Of a stretch of 64,000 bases of DNA, positions 44,775 through 53,259 are shown one piece after another. Each line of letters starts with the position of its first letter. The first letter of the stretch is position 1. A program made the translations under genes and the position numbers. The notes beneath the pieces are model-generated. The model saw only the letters and a list, made by a program, of their open reading frames with translations. It was not told where the DNA came from and searched no databases. This DNA is from Rhodospirillaceae bacterium (GTDB lineage: Bacteria; Pseudomonadota; Alphaproteobacteria; Rhodospirillales; Rhodospirillaceae), in assembly GCA_009694245.1 (NCBI GenBank), contig SHVO01000003.1:1-64000 (forward strand). Reading direction: 5' to 3'.

Positions 44775-46415
44775 ATGCCTCACGAGGAACTTCCTGCCCC
44801 GGCGCTGGTGCGCGCGGTAGCGACCGTTGGCGGCTATACGTTGCTGAGCCGCGTGACTGGCTTTGCGCGAGACGTCTTGCAGGCAACACTTATTGGCGCG
44901 GGCGCGGTCTCCGACGCCTTCGTCATTGCCTTTACTCTACCGAATCTTTTCCGGAGTCTGTTTGCCGAAGGCGCGGTTTCAGCGGCCTTCGTGCCGATTT
45001 TTGCGCAGACCCTGGAGCGGGAGGGACAGTCCAAGGCCAAGCAGTTCGCCGATGATGCGTTCGCCGTTCTTGGCGCCGTGATTCTCGGCCTCAGCATTCT
45101 CATGATTGTTGCCATGCCACTCGTGATCTTCGTCATGAATCCGGGGTTTGCCAAGATGCCGGGCCAGATCGAGCGCACGACCGAGCTCGCGCGTATCGCA
45201 TTTCCCTATTTGCTATTCGTCTCGCTGACCTCGTTGCAGTCGGGCATGCTCAATGCGTTCAACCGTTATGCCGTCGCGGCGGCAGCGCCGGTTCTGTTGA
45301 ATCTGACGCTGATTGCCGCTCTGCTCGTGGGCGTCGGAGCCGCTGCTGACGAAGGCGGCCGAGCCGTCGTTCTGGCCTGGGGCGTTTTTCTGGCCGGCAT
45401 CGTTCAGTTCATCTGGCTGGCAGCCGATTGCCGGCGCATCGGCATGCGCTTCAAGCTGGTGACGCCCAAGTTGACGCCCGATGTGAAACGCTTGATGAAA
45501 CGCATGCTGCCCGTCGCTTTGGGCGCCGGCGTCTATCAGCTCAATGTGGTTATCAACCGGAGTATCGCGACGCTGGTCGGAGCCGGTGCGGTATCTTGGA
45601 TCTATTACGCCGATCGCGTCAATTTGCTGCCGGTGGGCGTGATCGGTGTGGCCGTCGGCGTCGCGCTCCTGCCGCTCCTCACGCGCCAGATCCAGGCTGG
45701 GGACAACGACGCGGCGCTCAACAGCCAAAACCGCGCCATCGAAATCAGTCTAGTCCTGACAATTCCTGCGGCGGTGGGGATTGCCATGCTGGCCGAACCC
45801 ATCGCTTCTACTTTGTTCGAGCGCGGGGCTTTCTCGCCTTCGGACCGGGAGAATGTAGCGGCGGCGCTCTTTGCATTCTCGCTGGGTCTTCCAGCCTACG
45901 TCCTCAACAAAGTACTCACACCTGGGTTCTTCGGTCGTCACGATACCAAGACCCCCGTCAAGGCCTCGGCCTTTGCGCTTGTCACGAATATTGCCTTTAA
46001 CCTCGTGCTGATGGATAGGTTTGGCCATGTGGGCATCGCCTTGGGCACGGCGCTGTCGTCGTGGATCAACGTTGGCATTCTCGCGTTCATCCTTCGCCGC
46101 CGTGGCCATCTCAAGGCCGATGACCGGCTCAAGCACCGCCTGTCACGCATCATCCTCGCCGCGATCTTGATGATCGGTGTGCTCTGGGCGGGATCGGCCG
46201 CCGTTACAGCGTTTCTAGGGCCGATTTTTGGTTCATCGGGCGTGGCCTCGGGCCGTGAGGCCGCCCGGGTTCTTACGCTTTCGGCGCTAATCGGCGCCGG
46301 CGCGCTCACGTTCGCGATTGGAGCCCTGGCGCTGGGCGCGGCTAAGCGCAGCGATCTCGACGCGTTCCGGCGCAAGAAGCCGGCCGCCAATCCGTCCGAT
46401 CGGCCACCCGCTTGA
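44775..46415 (+). CDS. murJ: Lipid II flippase MurJ/MviN
   Basis: GGYTLLSRVTGFARDVLQATLIGAGAVSDAFVIAFTLPNLFRSLFAEGAVSAAFVPIF. Confidence 0.97.
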   Translation: MPHEELPAPALVRAVATVGGYTLLSRVTGFARDVLQATLIGAGAVSDAFVIAFTLPNLFRSLFAEGAVSAAFVPIFAQTLEREGQSKAKQFADDAFAVLGAVILGLSILMIVAMPLVIFVMNPGFAKMPGQIERTTELARIAFPYLLFVSLTSLQSGMLNAFNRYAVAAAAPVLLNLTLIAALLVGVGAAADEGGRAVVLAWGVFLAGIVQFIWLAADCRRIGMRFKLVTPKLTPDVKRLMKRMLPVALGAGVYQLNVVINRSIATLVGAGAVSWIYYADRVNLLPVGVIGVAVGVALLPLLTRQIQAGDNDAALNSQNRAIEISLVLTIPAAVGIAMLAEPIASTLFERGAFSPSDRENVAAALFAFSLGLPAYVLNKVLTPGFFGRHDTKTPVKASAFALVTNIAFNLVLMDRFGHVGIALGTALSSWINVGILAFILRRRGHLKADDRLKHRLSRIILAAILMIGVLWAGSAAVTAFLGPIFGSSGVASGREAARVLTLSALIGAGALTFAIGALALGAAKRSDLDAFRRKKPAANPSDRPPA

Positions 46416-46514
46416 CCCGATTCTAAGGCCGGGCTACCACCGTCCACGTCGGTCCTCATTGACCGGATACGGGCGGCTCCACACGTCCGTTCAACACACC
46501 AGGGGTTAATTCCC

Positions 46515-47552
46515 ATGACCAGCGGGTCCACACCGCCCACCGGATTGAGCGGTCGCATCTTGTCGGGCATCAAGCCCACCGGCGACCTGCACCTTGGCAA
46601 TTACCTTGGCGCTCTGCGCAATTGGGTCGCAATGCAAAAAGGCTATGAATGCCTGTTCTGCGTGGTCGATCTACATGCCATCACCGTCTGGCAGGAACCG
46701 AAGGAACTGCTGCGCGCCACCCGCGAAGTGGCGGCAGGCATGATTGCTTCAGGCGTTGACCCTGCGTCGAGCACGCTGTTTGTGCAAAGCCACGTACCGG
46801 CCCACGCGCAGCTGGCATGGGTGTTCAATTGCGTCGCGCGCCTGGGCTGGCTCAACCGCATGACCCAGTTCAAGGATAAGGCTGGCAAGAACCGCGAGGC
46901 GGCCTCGGCGGGGCTATACGTCTATCCGAACCTCATGGCCGCCGACATTCTGGTCTACAAGGCAACCCACGTGCCGGTGGGCGAGGACCAGAAGCAGCAT
47001 GTGGAACTGACCCGCGACATCGCCCAGAAATTCAACGCCGACTTTGGCGTGAACGTGTTTCCGCTGCCTGAGCCGGTCATCCAGGGCGCGGGCATGCGCG
47101 TCATGTCGTTGCGCGACGGTTCGCGGAAAATGTCCAAGTCAGAGCCCTCGGAATTCGCCTGCATTTATCTTACCGACACCGCTGAGGGCATTGCCCAAAA
47201 GATCAAGCGCGCGACCACCGATCCCAATCCCCTGCCCGATTCCCTCGCGGGCCTTGAGGGACGGGCCGAAGCCGCCAACCTCCTCAATATCTATGCCGCC
47301 CTCACCGACCGCACATTGGAACAGGCCGTGGCCGAACATGCCGGCAGCCAGTTCAGCCAGTTCAAGGTTCGGTTGACGGAGACGGCTGTGGCCGTTCTCA
47401 GACCCATCAATGCCGAGATGAAGCGCCTCATGGACGACCCAGTCGAGATCGACCAAGTCTTGAAGTGCGGCGCCGACAAGGCCAATGCCCTGGCCGCGCC
47501 GGTCCTCGCCGAGGTCTACAAGGCCGTTGGCTTCCTACCGCAGTCCCAGTAA
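46515..47552 (+). CDS. trpS: Tryptophanyl-tRNA synthetase
   Basis: [25 protein letters not shown] (HIGH-type), [12 protein letters not shown] (KMSKS). Confidence 0.98.
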   Translation: MTSGSTPPTGLSGRILSGIKPTGDLHLGNYLGALRNWVAMQKGYECLFCVVDLHAITVWQEPKELLRATREVAAGMIASGVDPASSTLFVQSHVPAHAQLAWVFNCVARLGWLNRMTQFKDKAGKNREAASAGLYVYPNLMAADILVYKATHVPVGEDQKQHVELTRDIAQKFNADFGVNVFPLPEPVIQGAGMRVMSLRDGSRKMSKSEPSEFACIYLTDTAEGIAQKIKRATTDPNPLPDSLAGLEGRAEAANLLNIYAALTDRTLEQAVAEHAGSQFSQFKVRLTETAVAVLRPINAEMKRLMDDPVEIDQVLKCGADKANALAAPVLAEVYKAVGFLPQSQ

Positions 47553-47708
47553 GATATTGATATTGTTTATTTTTTTCGCACCTTGGTGCAACATAAGGTG
47601 CAGCATGGATGCGGCGACGTTTTGGTGTGCGCCGCAGCATGAATCGACTTGCAGCGGCAACAGCCGTGAGGATAATCGACGCCATCCGGCCAGGGGGAAT
47701 CGACCGCA

Positions 47709-48586
47709 GTGGAACTCAATCAGATTCGCTACTTTCTGACGCTGTGCCGGGAGTTAAACTTCACCCGGGCGGCGGAGATTTGCCACGTTTCCCAACCGGC
47801 TCTGACCAAAGCCGTCAAAAACCTCGAGGAAGAACTCGGCGGTGAACTCTTCCGGCGTGAGCGCGGCAACAGCCATCTCACGGACCTCGGGCGACTGGTG
47901 CAGCCCCACTTGGAGCAGGTCTTGCCCGCCACCGAAATGGCCCGGGCGAAGCCGGCAGTTTTCGCAAGAGCAAGAAAGCACCCCTCAAGATGGCTGTCAT
48001 GTGCACGATCAGCCCGCATGTGATGGTCGATTTTCTGCGGGCCGTGCGCGAGCGCGTCCCCGCCGTCGAATTGTCGATCACCGAGTTGCCGGGCAATGCC
48101 CTTATCGACACCATGATCAAAGGCGATGTGGATGTCGCCTTAGCCGGCATGCCCAAGTTGCCCGAGAGATTCGATGCCGTTCCTCTATATGCCGAGCGCT
48201 ATGGCGTGGCCTTTACCAAGGGGCATCGCTTTGAGAAAATTAATGCCGTCCCCATGCGTGAGCTTGCCAACGAGAATTATGTCCAGCGAACCCTTGGCGA
48301 ATTCGACGATCATTAGGACGCCCTGAAACCAGGTTGGGACTTGGACGTGAACGTACGCTTCCGTAGCGAGCGCGAGGACTGGGTCCAAGCTATGCTCGCA
48401 GCCGGCATGGGCTGCGCCGTAATGCCTGAGTTCCTGCCGCGTTATGCCGGTGTGGTCTTGCGGTTGTTGATCGAGCCTGAGGTGGACCGGACAATTTCGT
48501 TGGTCACCGTTGCCGGGCGGCGCTATTCACCGGCCATCAAAGCCCTGATTCAACTCGCTAAATCCTATCATTGGGGGTTGGCGTAG
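47709..48586 (+). pseudogene. LysR-family transcriptional regulator, interrupted by one frameshift and one in-frame TAG
   Basis: MELNQIRYFLTLCRELNFTRAAEICHVSQPALTKAVKNLEEELGGELFRRERGNSHLTDLGRLVQPHLEQV in frame 1. A one-base loss near 47948-47950 moves to EAGSFRKSKKAPLKMAVMCTISPHVMVDFL...LGEFDDH, then TAG (48314-48316), then DALKPGWDLDVNVRFRSEREDWVQAMLAAGMGCAVMPEF in the same frame. Repaired length 292 aa plus one amber. Confidence 0.9.
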
Positions 48587-48657
48587 GACGAGTGAGCGCG
48601 GTCTGGCCTTCCGGTTCGCATCCGAAGATGCCGCGGCGGCATCACTCAAATCCCCCT

Positions 48658-48695
48658 CCATAACCCGAGGTTATGGAAACAGTAACCGAACGGTA
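48658..48695. promoter_or_regulatory. Tandem LysR-type (T-N11-A) palindromes upstream of the DUF2282 gene
   Basis: CCATAACC-CGA-GGTTATGG (48658-48676, perfect 8-bp arms) and TAACCGAACGGTA (48683-48695); box starts are 22 bp apart. Confidence 0.6.
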
Positions 48696-48782
48696 TTGGG
48701 AAGACCTCAATGTCTCCCGCTAAACTCCGCAGGTAGATTGAACGTGGTTCATACCGGACACGAAATTGGGAGAACACATCCC

Positions 48783-49088
48783 ATGAAGACCCTCACCCGC
48801 ACCAGCCTTGCCGCCCTCGTTGTCGGCGCCGCCACTCTGACCATGAGCGTGACGGCGTCCCAAGCGGCCGAGAAGGCCACCGGTAAGCCCGATCGCGAGT
48901 ATTGCTACGGCATCGCCAAGGCCGGTGAAAATAGCTGCGCCGCCACCAATGGCAGCCACTCTTGCGCCGGCCAGGCGAAAGCCAACTTCAGCGGCTAGGA
49001 ATTCAAGGAAGTCGTCAAGGGCACTTGCGAACAAATGATGGGCAACACCAAGCCCTTCGACGGCGCGAACCCCAAGATGAAGAGCTAA
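48783..49088 (+). pseudogene. DUF2282 / BufA1-type bufferin precursor (GigA-like) with in-frame TAG at codon 72
   Basis: Signal peptide [29 protein letters not shown], then [64 protein letters not shown]-stop. Four Cys in the DUF2282 pattern; family homology continues past the TAG. Confidence 0.82.
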
Positions 49089-49231
49089 ACCCCCGATCGC
49101 GGGATTAACTCGCCGCTTTCACCTCCCGGAAAAGCGGCCACTGCGCCGGAGCGAGCTGCGCAACAACGCGGACCCGCTCCGGTGCCCCTCCCGGTCCAAA
49201 TCTCCACGGACCTGATCGGAAAGGCGATGCC

Positions 49232-49705
49232 ATGATGCCCATTGAACGCCCGGCCGTCGTCATGCGGATCGCCGATCTCTACGATCGGATCACGGCGCTC
49301 CTCCAACGCTACGGCGCACCGGTCTTCGACCTAACCGTGCGCCTATGGATCGCGGGCGTGTTTTTCATGTCGGGGCGGGTCAAGATCGCCGATTGGGAAT
49401 CAACCATCTATCTTTTTGAAGATGAATATAAAGTCCCCGTGCTTCCGCCGGAGCTGGCCGCCTATATCGGCGCATCGTTCGAGCTCACAATGCCGGTTCT
49501 GTTGGCGGTTGGCTTCGCATCGCGGCTTGCGGCCCTACCGCCCATCGGCATGGCTTGCGTGATTCAGTTTGTTCTAGGAGCATCAAATCCCGACTACGAT
49601 CACGTCGAGCATTTCTATTGGCTGTTCTTGCTAGCGATGATTGTCGTCCGCGGTCCCGGCGTTCTCTCCGTCGATTACTTTATCCGCCAGCGTTTCTCTA
49701 AATAA
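49232..49705 (+). CDS. DoxX family membrane protein (BufD/GigD-like)
   Basis: TVRLWIAGVFFMSGRVKIADWESTIYLFEDEYKVPVLPPELAAYIGASFELTMPVLLAVGFASRLAALPPIGMACVIQF. Confidence 0.9.
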   Translation: MMPIERPAVVMRIADLYDRITALLQRYGAPVFDLTVRLWIAGVFFMSGRVKIADWESTIYLFEDEYKVPVLPPELAAYIGASFELTMPVLLAVGFASRLAALPPIGMACVIQFVLGASNPDYDHVEHFYWLFLLAMIVVRGPGVLSVDYFIRQRFSK

Positions 49706-50297
49706 TCTGACAGGCGCGCTCGAACGGGAACCGCGGGCTGCGGGCGAATATCTTCGTGTCGTCGCCGTAGCCGATATTGCACAGGAAATTGACTTTGATT
49801 TGGCCGTCCGGCCAGAAGGCGGCGTTGAGCGCGGCCTGATCGAAACCGCTCATGGGCCCGCAATCAAGGCCCAAGGAACGCGCGGCGATCATGAGGTACG
49901 CCCCTTGCAGCGTCGCATTGCGGGAAGCGGATTCTTGGATCACCGCCTCGGGCTTGCCTGCAAACCATGCTCTAGCGTCCGCGTGGGGAAACAGCTCCGG
50001 CAGCTGATCGTAGAACTTCATGTCATAGCCGATGATAGCGGTCACCGGCGCCGCCATGGTTTTTTCGAGGTTGCCGGCGCTCAAAGCTGGTTTTAGCCTT
50101 TCTTTGCCGTCCCTCGAGATCACAAAGATAAACCGCGCCGGGCTGCAGTTGGCGCTGGTGGGGCCCATTTTGGCGAGATCGTAGACGCGACGCAGAAGCT
50201 CCTCCGCGACCATTTGCGGCCGCCAGCTGTTTTGAGTGCGGGCCGCCCGGAAAATCAAATCTAGCTCGGCGTTCGCTAGCGCTCCCCGCCCAGGCAT
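49698..50297 (-). CDS. Nitroreductase family (RutE/HadB-like malonic semialdehyde reductase)
   Basis: LRRVYDLAKMGPTSANCSPARFIFVISRDGKERLKPALSAGNLEKTMAAPVTAIIGYDMKFYDQLPELFPH. Confidence 0.88.
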   Translation of the reverse strand: MPGRGALANAELDLIFRAARTQNSWRPQMVAEELLRRVYDLAKMGPTSANCSPARFIFVISRDGKERLKPALSAGNLEKTMAAPVTAIIGYDMKFYDQLPELFPHADARAWFAGKPEAVIQESASRNATLQGAYLMIAARSLGLDCGPMSGFDQAALNAAFWPDGQIKVNFLCNIGYGDDTKIFARSPRFPFERACQII

Positions 50298-50315
50298 GTC
50301 AATGTTCTCCGATGG

Positions 50316-50891
50316 TCAATTTACGGCCTCGACCTGCAACACTTCCGGTACGTAGTGTCTGAGCATGTTCTCGATGCCCATCTTCAAGGTCGCGGTGGAG
50401 CTCGGGCATCCCGCGCAGGAGCCGCGTAAGCTGAGATAGACCGTGCCGTTCTTGAATCCCCGATAAATGATATCGCCGCCGTCCTGAGCCACCGACGGAC
50501 GCACGCGCGTGTCGATCAATTCCTTGATCTGGGAAATGATTTCACCGCCAACGCCGGCATCGTTGTAGTCTTCGTCCGCGTCTTCCGGGCCACTCGCGGC
50601 GCCATCGCCCTCGAGCATGGGCGCGCCGGACGTAAAGTGATCCATCACCGCACCCAGCACCATCGGCTTTAGCACTTGCCAGTTCTTGTCGGCGGTCTTG
50701 GTAACCGTGACGAAATCGCTGCCCAGAAATACGCCGGCCACGCCGTCGATCTCAAACAAAAGCCGTGCAAGCGGCGAGCGCTGGGCCGCAGCATGGCTGA
50801 TGAAATCGGCGACCCCGCTTTCGAGAACGGCTTTGCCCGGCAGGAACTTGAGCGCCGCTGGATTGGGGGTTTCTTCGGTTTGGATGAACAT
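50316..50891 (-). CDS. NfuA/NifU-like Fe-S scaffold protein
   Basis: MFIQTEETPNPAALKFLPGKAVL N-terminus; NifU CxxC (LSLRGSCAGCPSSTATLKMGIENML). Confidence 0.95.
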   Translation of the reverse strand: MFIQTEETPNPAALKFLPGKAVLESGVADFISHAAAQRSPLARLLFEIDGVAGVFLGSDFVTVTKTADKNWQVLKPMVLGAVMDHFTSGAPMLEGDGAASGPEDADEDYNDAGVGGEIISQIKELIDTRVRPSVAQDGGDIIYRGFKNGTVYLSLRGSCAGCPSSTATLKMGIENMLRHYVPEVLQVEAVN

Positions 50892-50964
50892 GGTGGGGAA
50901 CTCCTGATTTCACGGCCTTTAAATAGGACTAAAGCAGTCCTGGATCAAGACCGCCGCATCGAAA

Positions 50965-51492
50965 TCATGTCAATGCGTCGATGCGCCCTAAATTCAGGTC
51001 GCCTGGCACGATCGTGACCGGAATATCGAGCTTTCCGGCGAGCTTTCCGGAAATCGCTGAGATAATCGGCCCAGGTCCCTCGCTTCCGGTGCCCGCACCG
51101 AGCACGAGCATGGAAATCGCCGGGTGATCCCTGATCACCTTCTGCAACTCCACCAGTGTGTCGCCCTGGCGAAGGTAGAGCTCGGGGAATTTCCCGATTT
51201 GGCGATGAACTTCCGCGGCTATCTGCTGCAGCAGTCTTTCGGCCTCGGTCTTAGCTTCATGGTCCATCAGTTCGCCGATCGTCGAGAAGTGATGGAATTC
51301 CGTCGGCGGCACGGCGTGGTAGAGGGCCACGGTCCCGCCACTGTTGACGACGCGGCGACAAGCAAAACGCAAGGCCGCGCGTAATTCAGCCGATTTGTCC
51401 ACCACCACCAAGAACGTCCGGGCAGTGTCGCCGGCTTCTGATCGCGTGGGGCCTGTGATTTCGCCCGACATCTTAGACCCGCCGGAAGACAA
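50965..51492 (-). CDS. Universal stress protein UspA family
   Basis: TFLVVVDKSAELRAALRFACRRVVNSGGTVALYHAV... LVLGAGTGSEGPGPIISAISGKLAGKLDIPVTIVPG. Confidence 0.9.
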   Translation of the reverse strand: MSSGGSKMSGEITGPTRSEAGDTARTFLVVVDKSAELRAALRFACRRVVNSGGTVALYHAVPPTEFHHFSTIGELMDHEAKTEAERLLQQIAAEVHRQIGKFPELYLRQGDTLVELQKVIRDHPAISMLVLGAGTGSEGPGPIISAISGKLAGKLDIPVTIVPGDLNLGRIDALT

Positions 51493-52222
51493 CGCCTGCG
51501 ACCCAGCCCGCGCCGCCGGCGAGAAGCACCGCCATCAGGCCGTAGAAAAACGCGAACCTGCCCTGGGCAAAGTCGAAGATCTCGGCACCGATGCCGATCT
51601 TGGAAACATTGAGGGGCACAATTTCGGCGCTAATGATTTGGCCTTCGCGAAACAGATAAACCTCGACCATATAAGTTCCGGTCGGAACATTTGCCGGGAA
51701 ATGCAGCGCCGTGCGGAACAACCGGTTGGACATGAACGCAATATCGCCCACGCCCTGATCGTATAAATTATCGGCGGTCCTAAGACGCAGGAGCGCCTTG
51801 CGAAAGGATGCCGCCTGATCCGGGGGGATGGCTTCCCCCACATTCGAAAGACGAATTGTATCCACGCCGATCTGCCGCCGCTCAAGCAGCATCTCGGGGG
51901 CAAATTCCTGTAAAGGCCGGTTAGAGGCGACGCGGTAATAGGACGGCACATCGCGGAACGTTACGGCCTCGGCATTGGCCCAGACCGGGCCGAAGCGGCT
52001 CTTGCGGCGAACGACTTCGTCCTTGGCCGGACCGCGCACGACCACGACAATGTCGCCGGGTCCGTCGGTCGCCCCGAACAGCAGCACGTCGGTGCCCGTG
52101 AAGCCGGTGGTGATCGCCACCAGGTGATTCGAGAGATCCGCGACCAGCGGCACGTCCTGGGCCTCGGCGTTCGCGGCGGCGAGGCTCATTACCGACCATA
52201 AGACCACAATTCCGCGCCTCAT
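51473..52222 (-). CDS. TIGR02186 / Alph_Pro_TM family transmembrane protein
   Basis: MRRGIVVLWSVMSLAAANAEAQDVPLVADLSNHLVAITTGFTGTDVLLFGATDGPGDIVVVVRGP; C-terminal TM; start 52222 overlaps the tauE/safE stop by 4 bp. Confidence 0.82.
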   Translation of the reverse strand: MRRGIVVLWSVMSLAAANAEAQDVPLVADLSNHLVAITTGFTGTDVLLFGATDGPGDIVVVVRGPAKDEVVRRKSRFGPVWANAEAVTFRDVPSYYRVASNRPLQEFAPEMLLERRQIGVDTIRLSNVGEAIPPDQAASFRKALLRLRTADNLYDQGVGDIAFMSNRLFRTALHFPANVPTGTYMVEVYLFREGQIISAEIVPLNVSKIGIGAEIFDFAQGRFAFFYGLMAVLLAGGAGWVAGVVFRRV

Positions 52223-53145
52223 GACCCGTCTCCTCCGCCCAAGGAGAAGGCCTCCGACGGCGAAATCACGAGATCGAATGCCAGGCGGATGGCAACGGCC
52301 AGTACGAGAATCCCCAACATGACGCGCAGGTGTTCGCCTTTGACCCTTGACGAAAGCCGCGCGCCCACCTGCGCACCGATGACGCCAATGACCAGCAAGA
52401 GAAGCGCCAGCACGATATCGACGGACTGATTGACCGTGGCTTGCAGCAGGGCCGCGCCGGCGGTGACGAAAGTGATCTGGAGTAGCGACGTGCCGATGAC
52501 GACCTGAGTCGGCATGCCCAGCAGATAGATCATGGCCGGAACCATGAGGAAGCCGCCGCCCACGCCCATCATCGCCACCAGCAAGCCCACAAGGAAACCA
52601 ATGCTCAAGGGCAACAAGGCCGAGACGTATAGCCTGGAACGTCGGAAGCGCATTTTGAACGGCAGACCATGCATCCACATGTGTCGGCCCGGTCCCCGCG
52701 CCGCCAAGGCGACGGCGACCGGCCGCAGATTGAGCACACCAGGAAGGCTTTCGGCGAGCATGAAGCCGCCGACGACGCCCAGAAAAACCACGTAGCCCAG
52801 CGAGATCGTGAGGTCAATGTGGCCGGCGTATTTCAACACGTTGAACAACCAGACGCCAACGCCGGACCCGACAAACCCGCCCGCCGTTAGGACCGCGCCC
52901 ATCGTAAAATCAACATTGCGGCGGCGCATGTGCGCGAGCACGCCGGACACGGACGAGGCCACGGTTTGCGCCGCTTGGGTGCCCACGGCCACGGCCGGCG
53001 GAACGCCGATAAAAATGAGAAGCGGGGTCATGAGAAAGCCGCCGCCAACGCCGAACAGGCCTGAAAGCAGCCCAATAGCTCCGCCAAGGCCAAGGACCAG
53101 GAAGATATTCACCGACATCTCGGCAATGGGCAGATAGATCTGCAT
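52219..53145 (-). CDS. Sulfite exporter TauE/SafE family protein
   Basis: LGLGGAIGLLSGLFGVGGGFLMTPLLIFIGVPPAVAVGTQAAQTVASSVSGVLAH and a second GVGGGFLMVPAMIYLLG repeat. ORF open to 53220. Confidence 0.93.
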   Translation of the reverse strand: MQIYLPIAEMSVNIFLVLGLGGAIGLLSGLFGVGGGFLMTPLLIFIGVPPAVAVGTQAAQTVASSVSGVLAHMRRRNVDFTMGAVLTAGGFVGSGVGVWLFNVLKYAGHIDLTISLGYVVFLGVVGGFMLAESLPGVLNLRPVAVALAARGPGRHMWMHGLPFKMRFRRSRLYVSALLPLSIGFLVGLLVAMMGVGGGFLMVPAMIYLLGMPTQVVIGTSLLQITFVTAGAALLQATVNQSVDIVLALLLLVIGVIGAQVGARLSSRVKGEHLRVMLGILVLAVAIRLAFDLVISPSEAFSLGGGDGS

Positions 53146-53259
53146 GGCGCGCGCCGCAGCCTTTCGCGACAAGATGAAATGACCTAAAGGCTTTGTAGAA
53201 GTAGCTCCGGCGGCGTTCAAGGCCCAACTCGGAAAACCGCATAAAAGCCTGGAGTCGGC

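Noticed and set aside
47578-47589. GCACC-TT-GGTGC hairpin after trpS as terminator
   Set aside because: The T-run lies before, not after, the stem on the + strand, and the minus strand does not give a T-tract either.
48314-48998. Amber (TAG) recoding to explain both interrupted genes
   Set aside because: TAG is used as a normal stop in rho and dnaK in this window, and the LysR gene also carries a frameshift, so decay or error is simpler.
49089-49231. Possible DUF692/DUF2063 remnant between bufA1-like and doxX
   Set aside because: Three-frame reading gave only low-complexity peptides with no recognisable motif.
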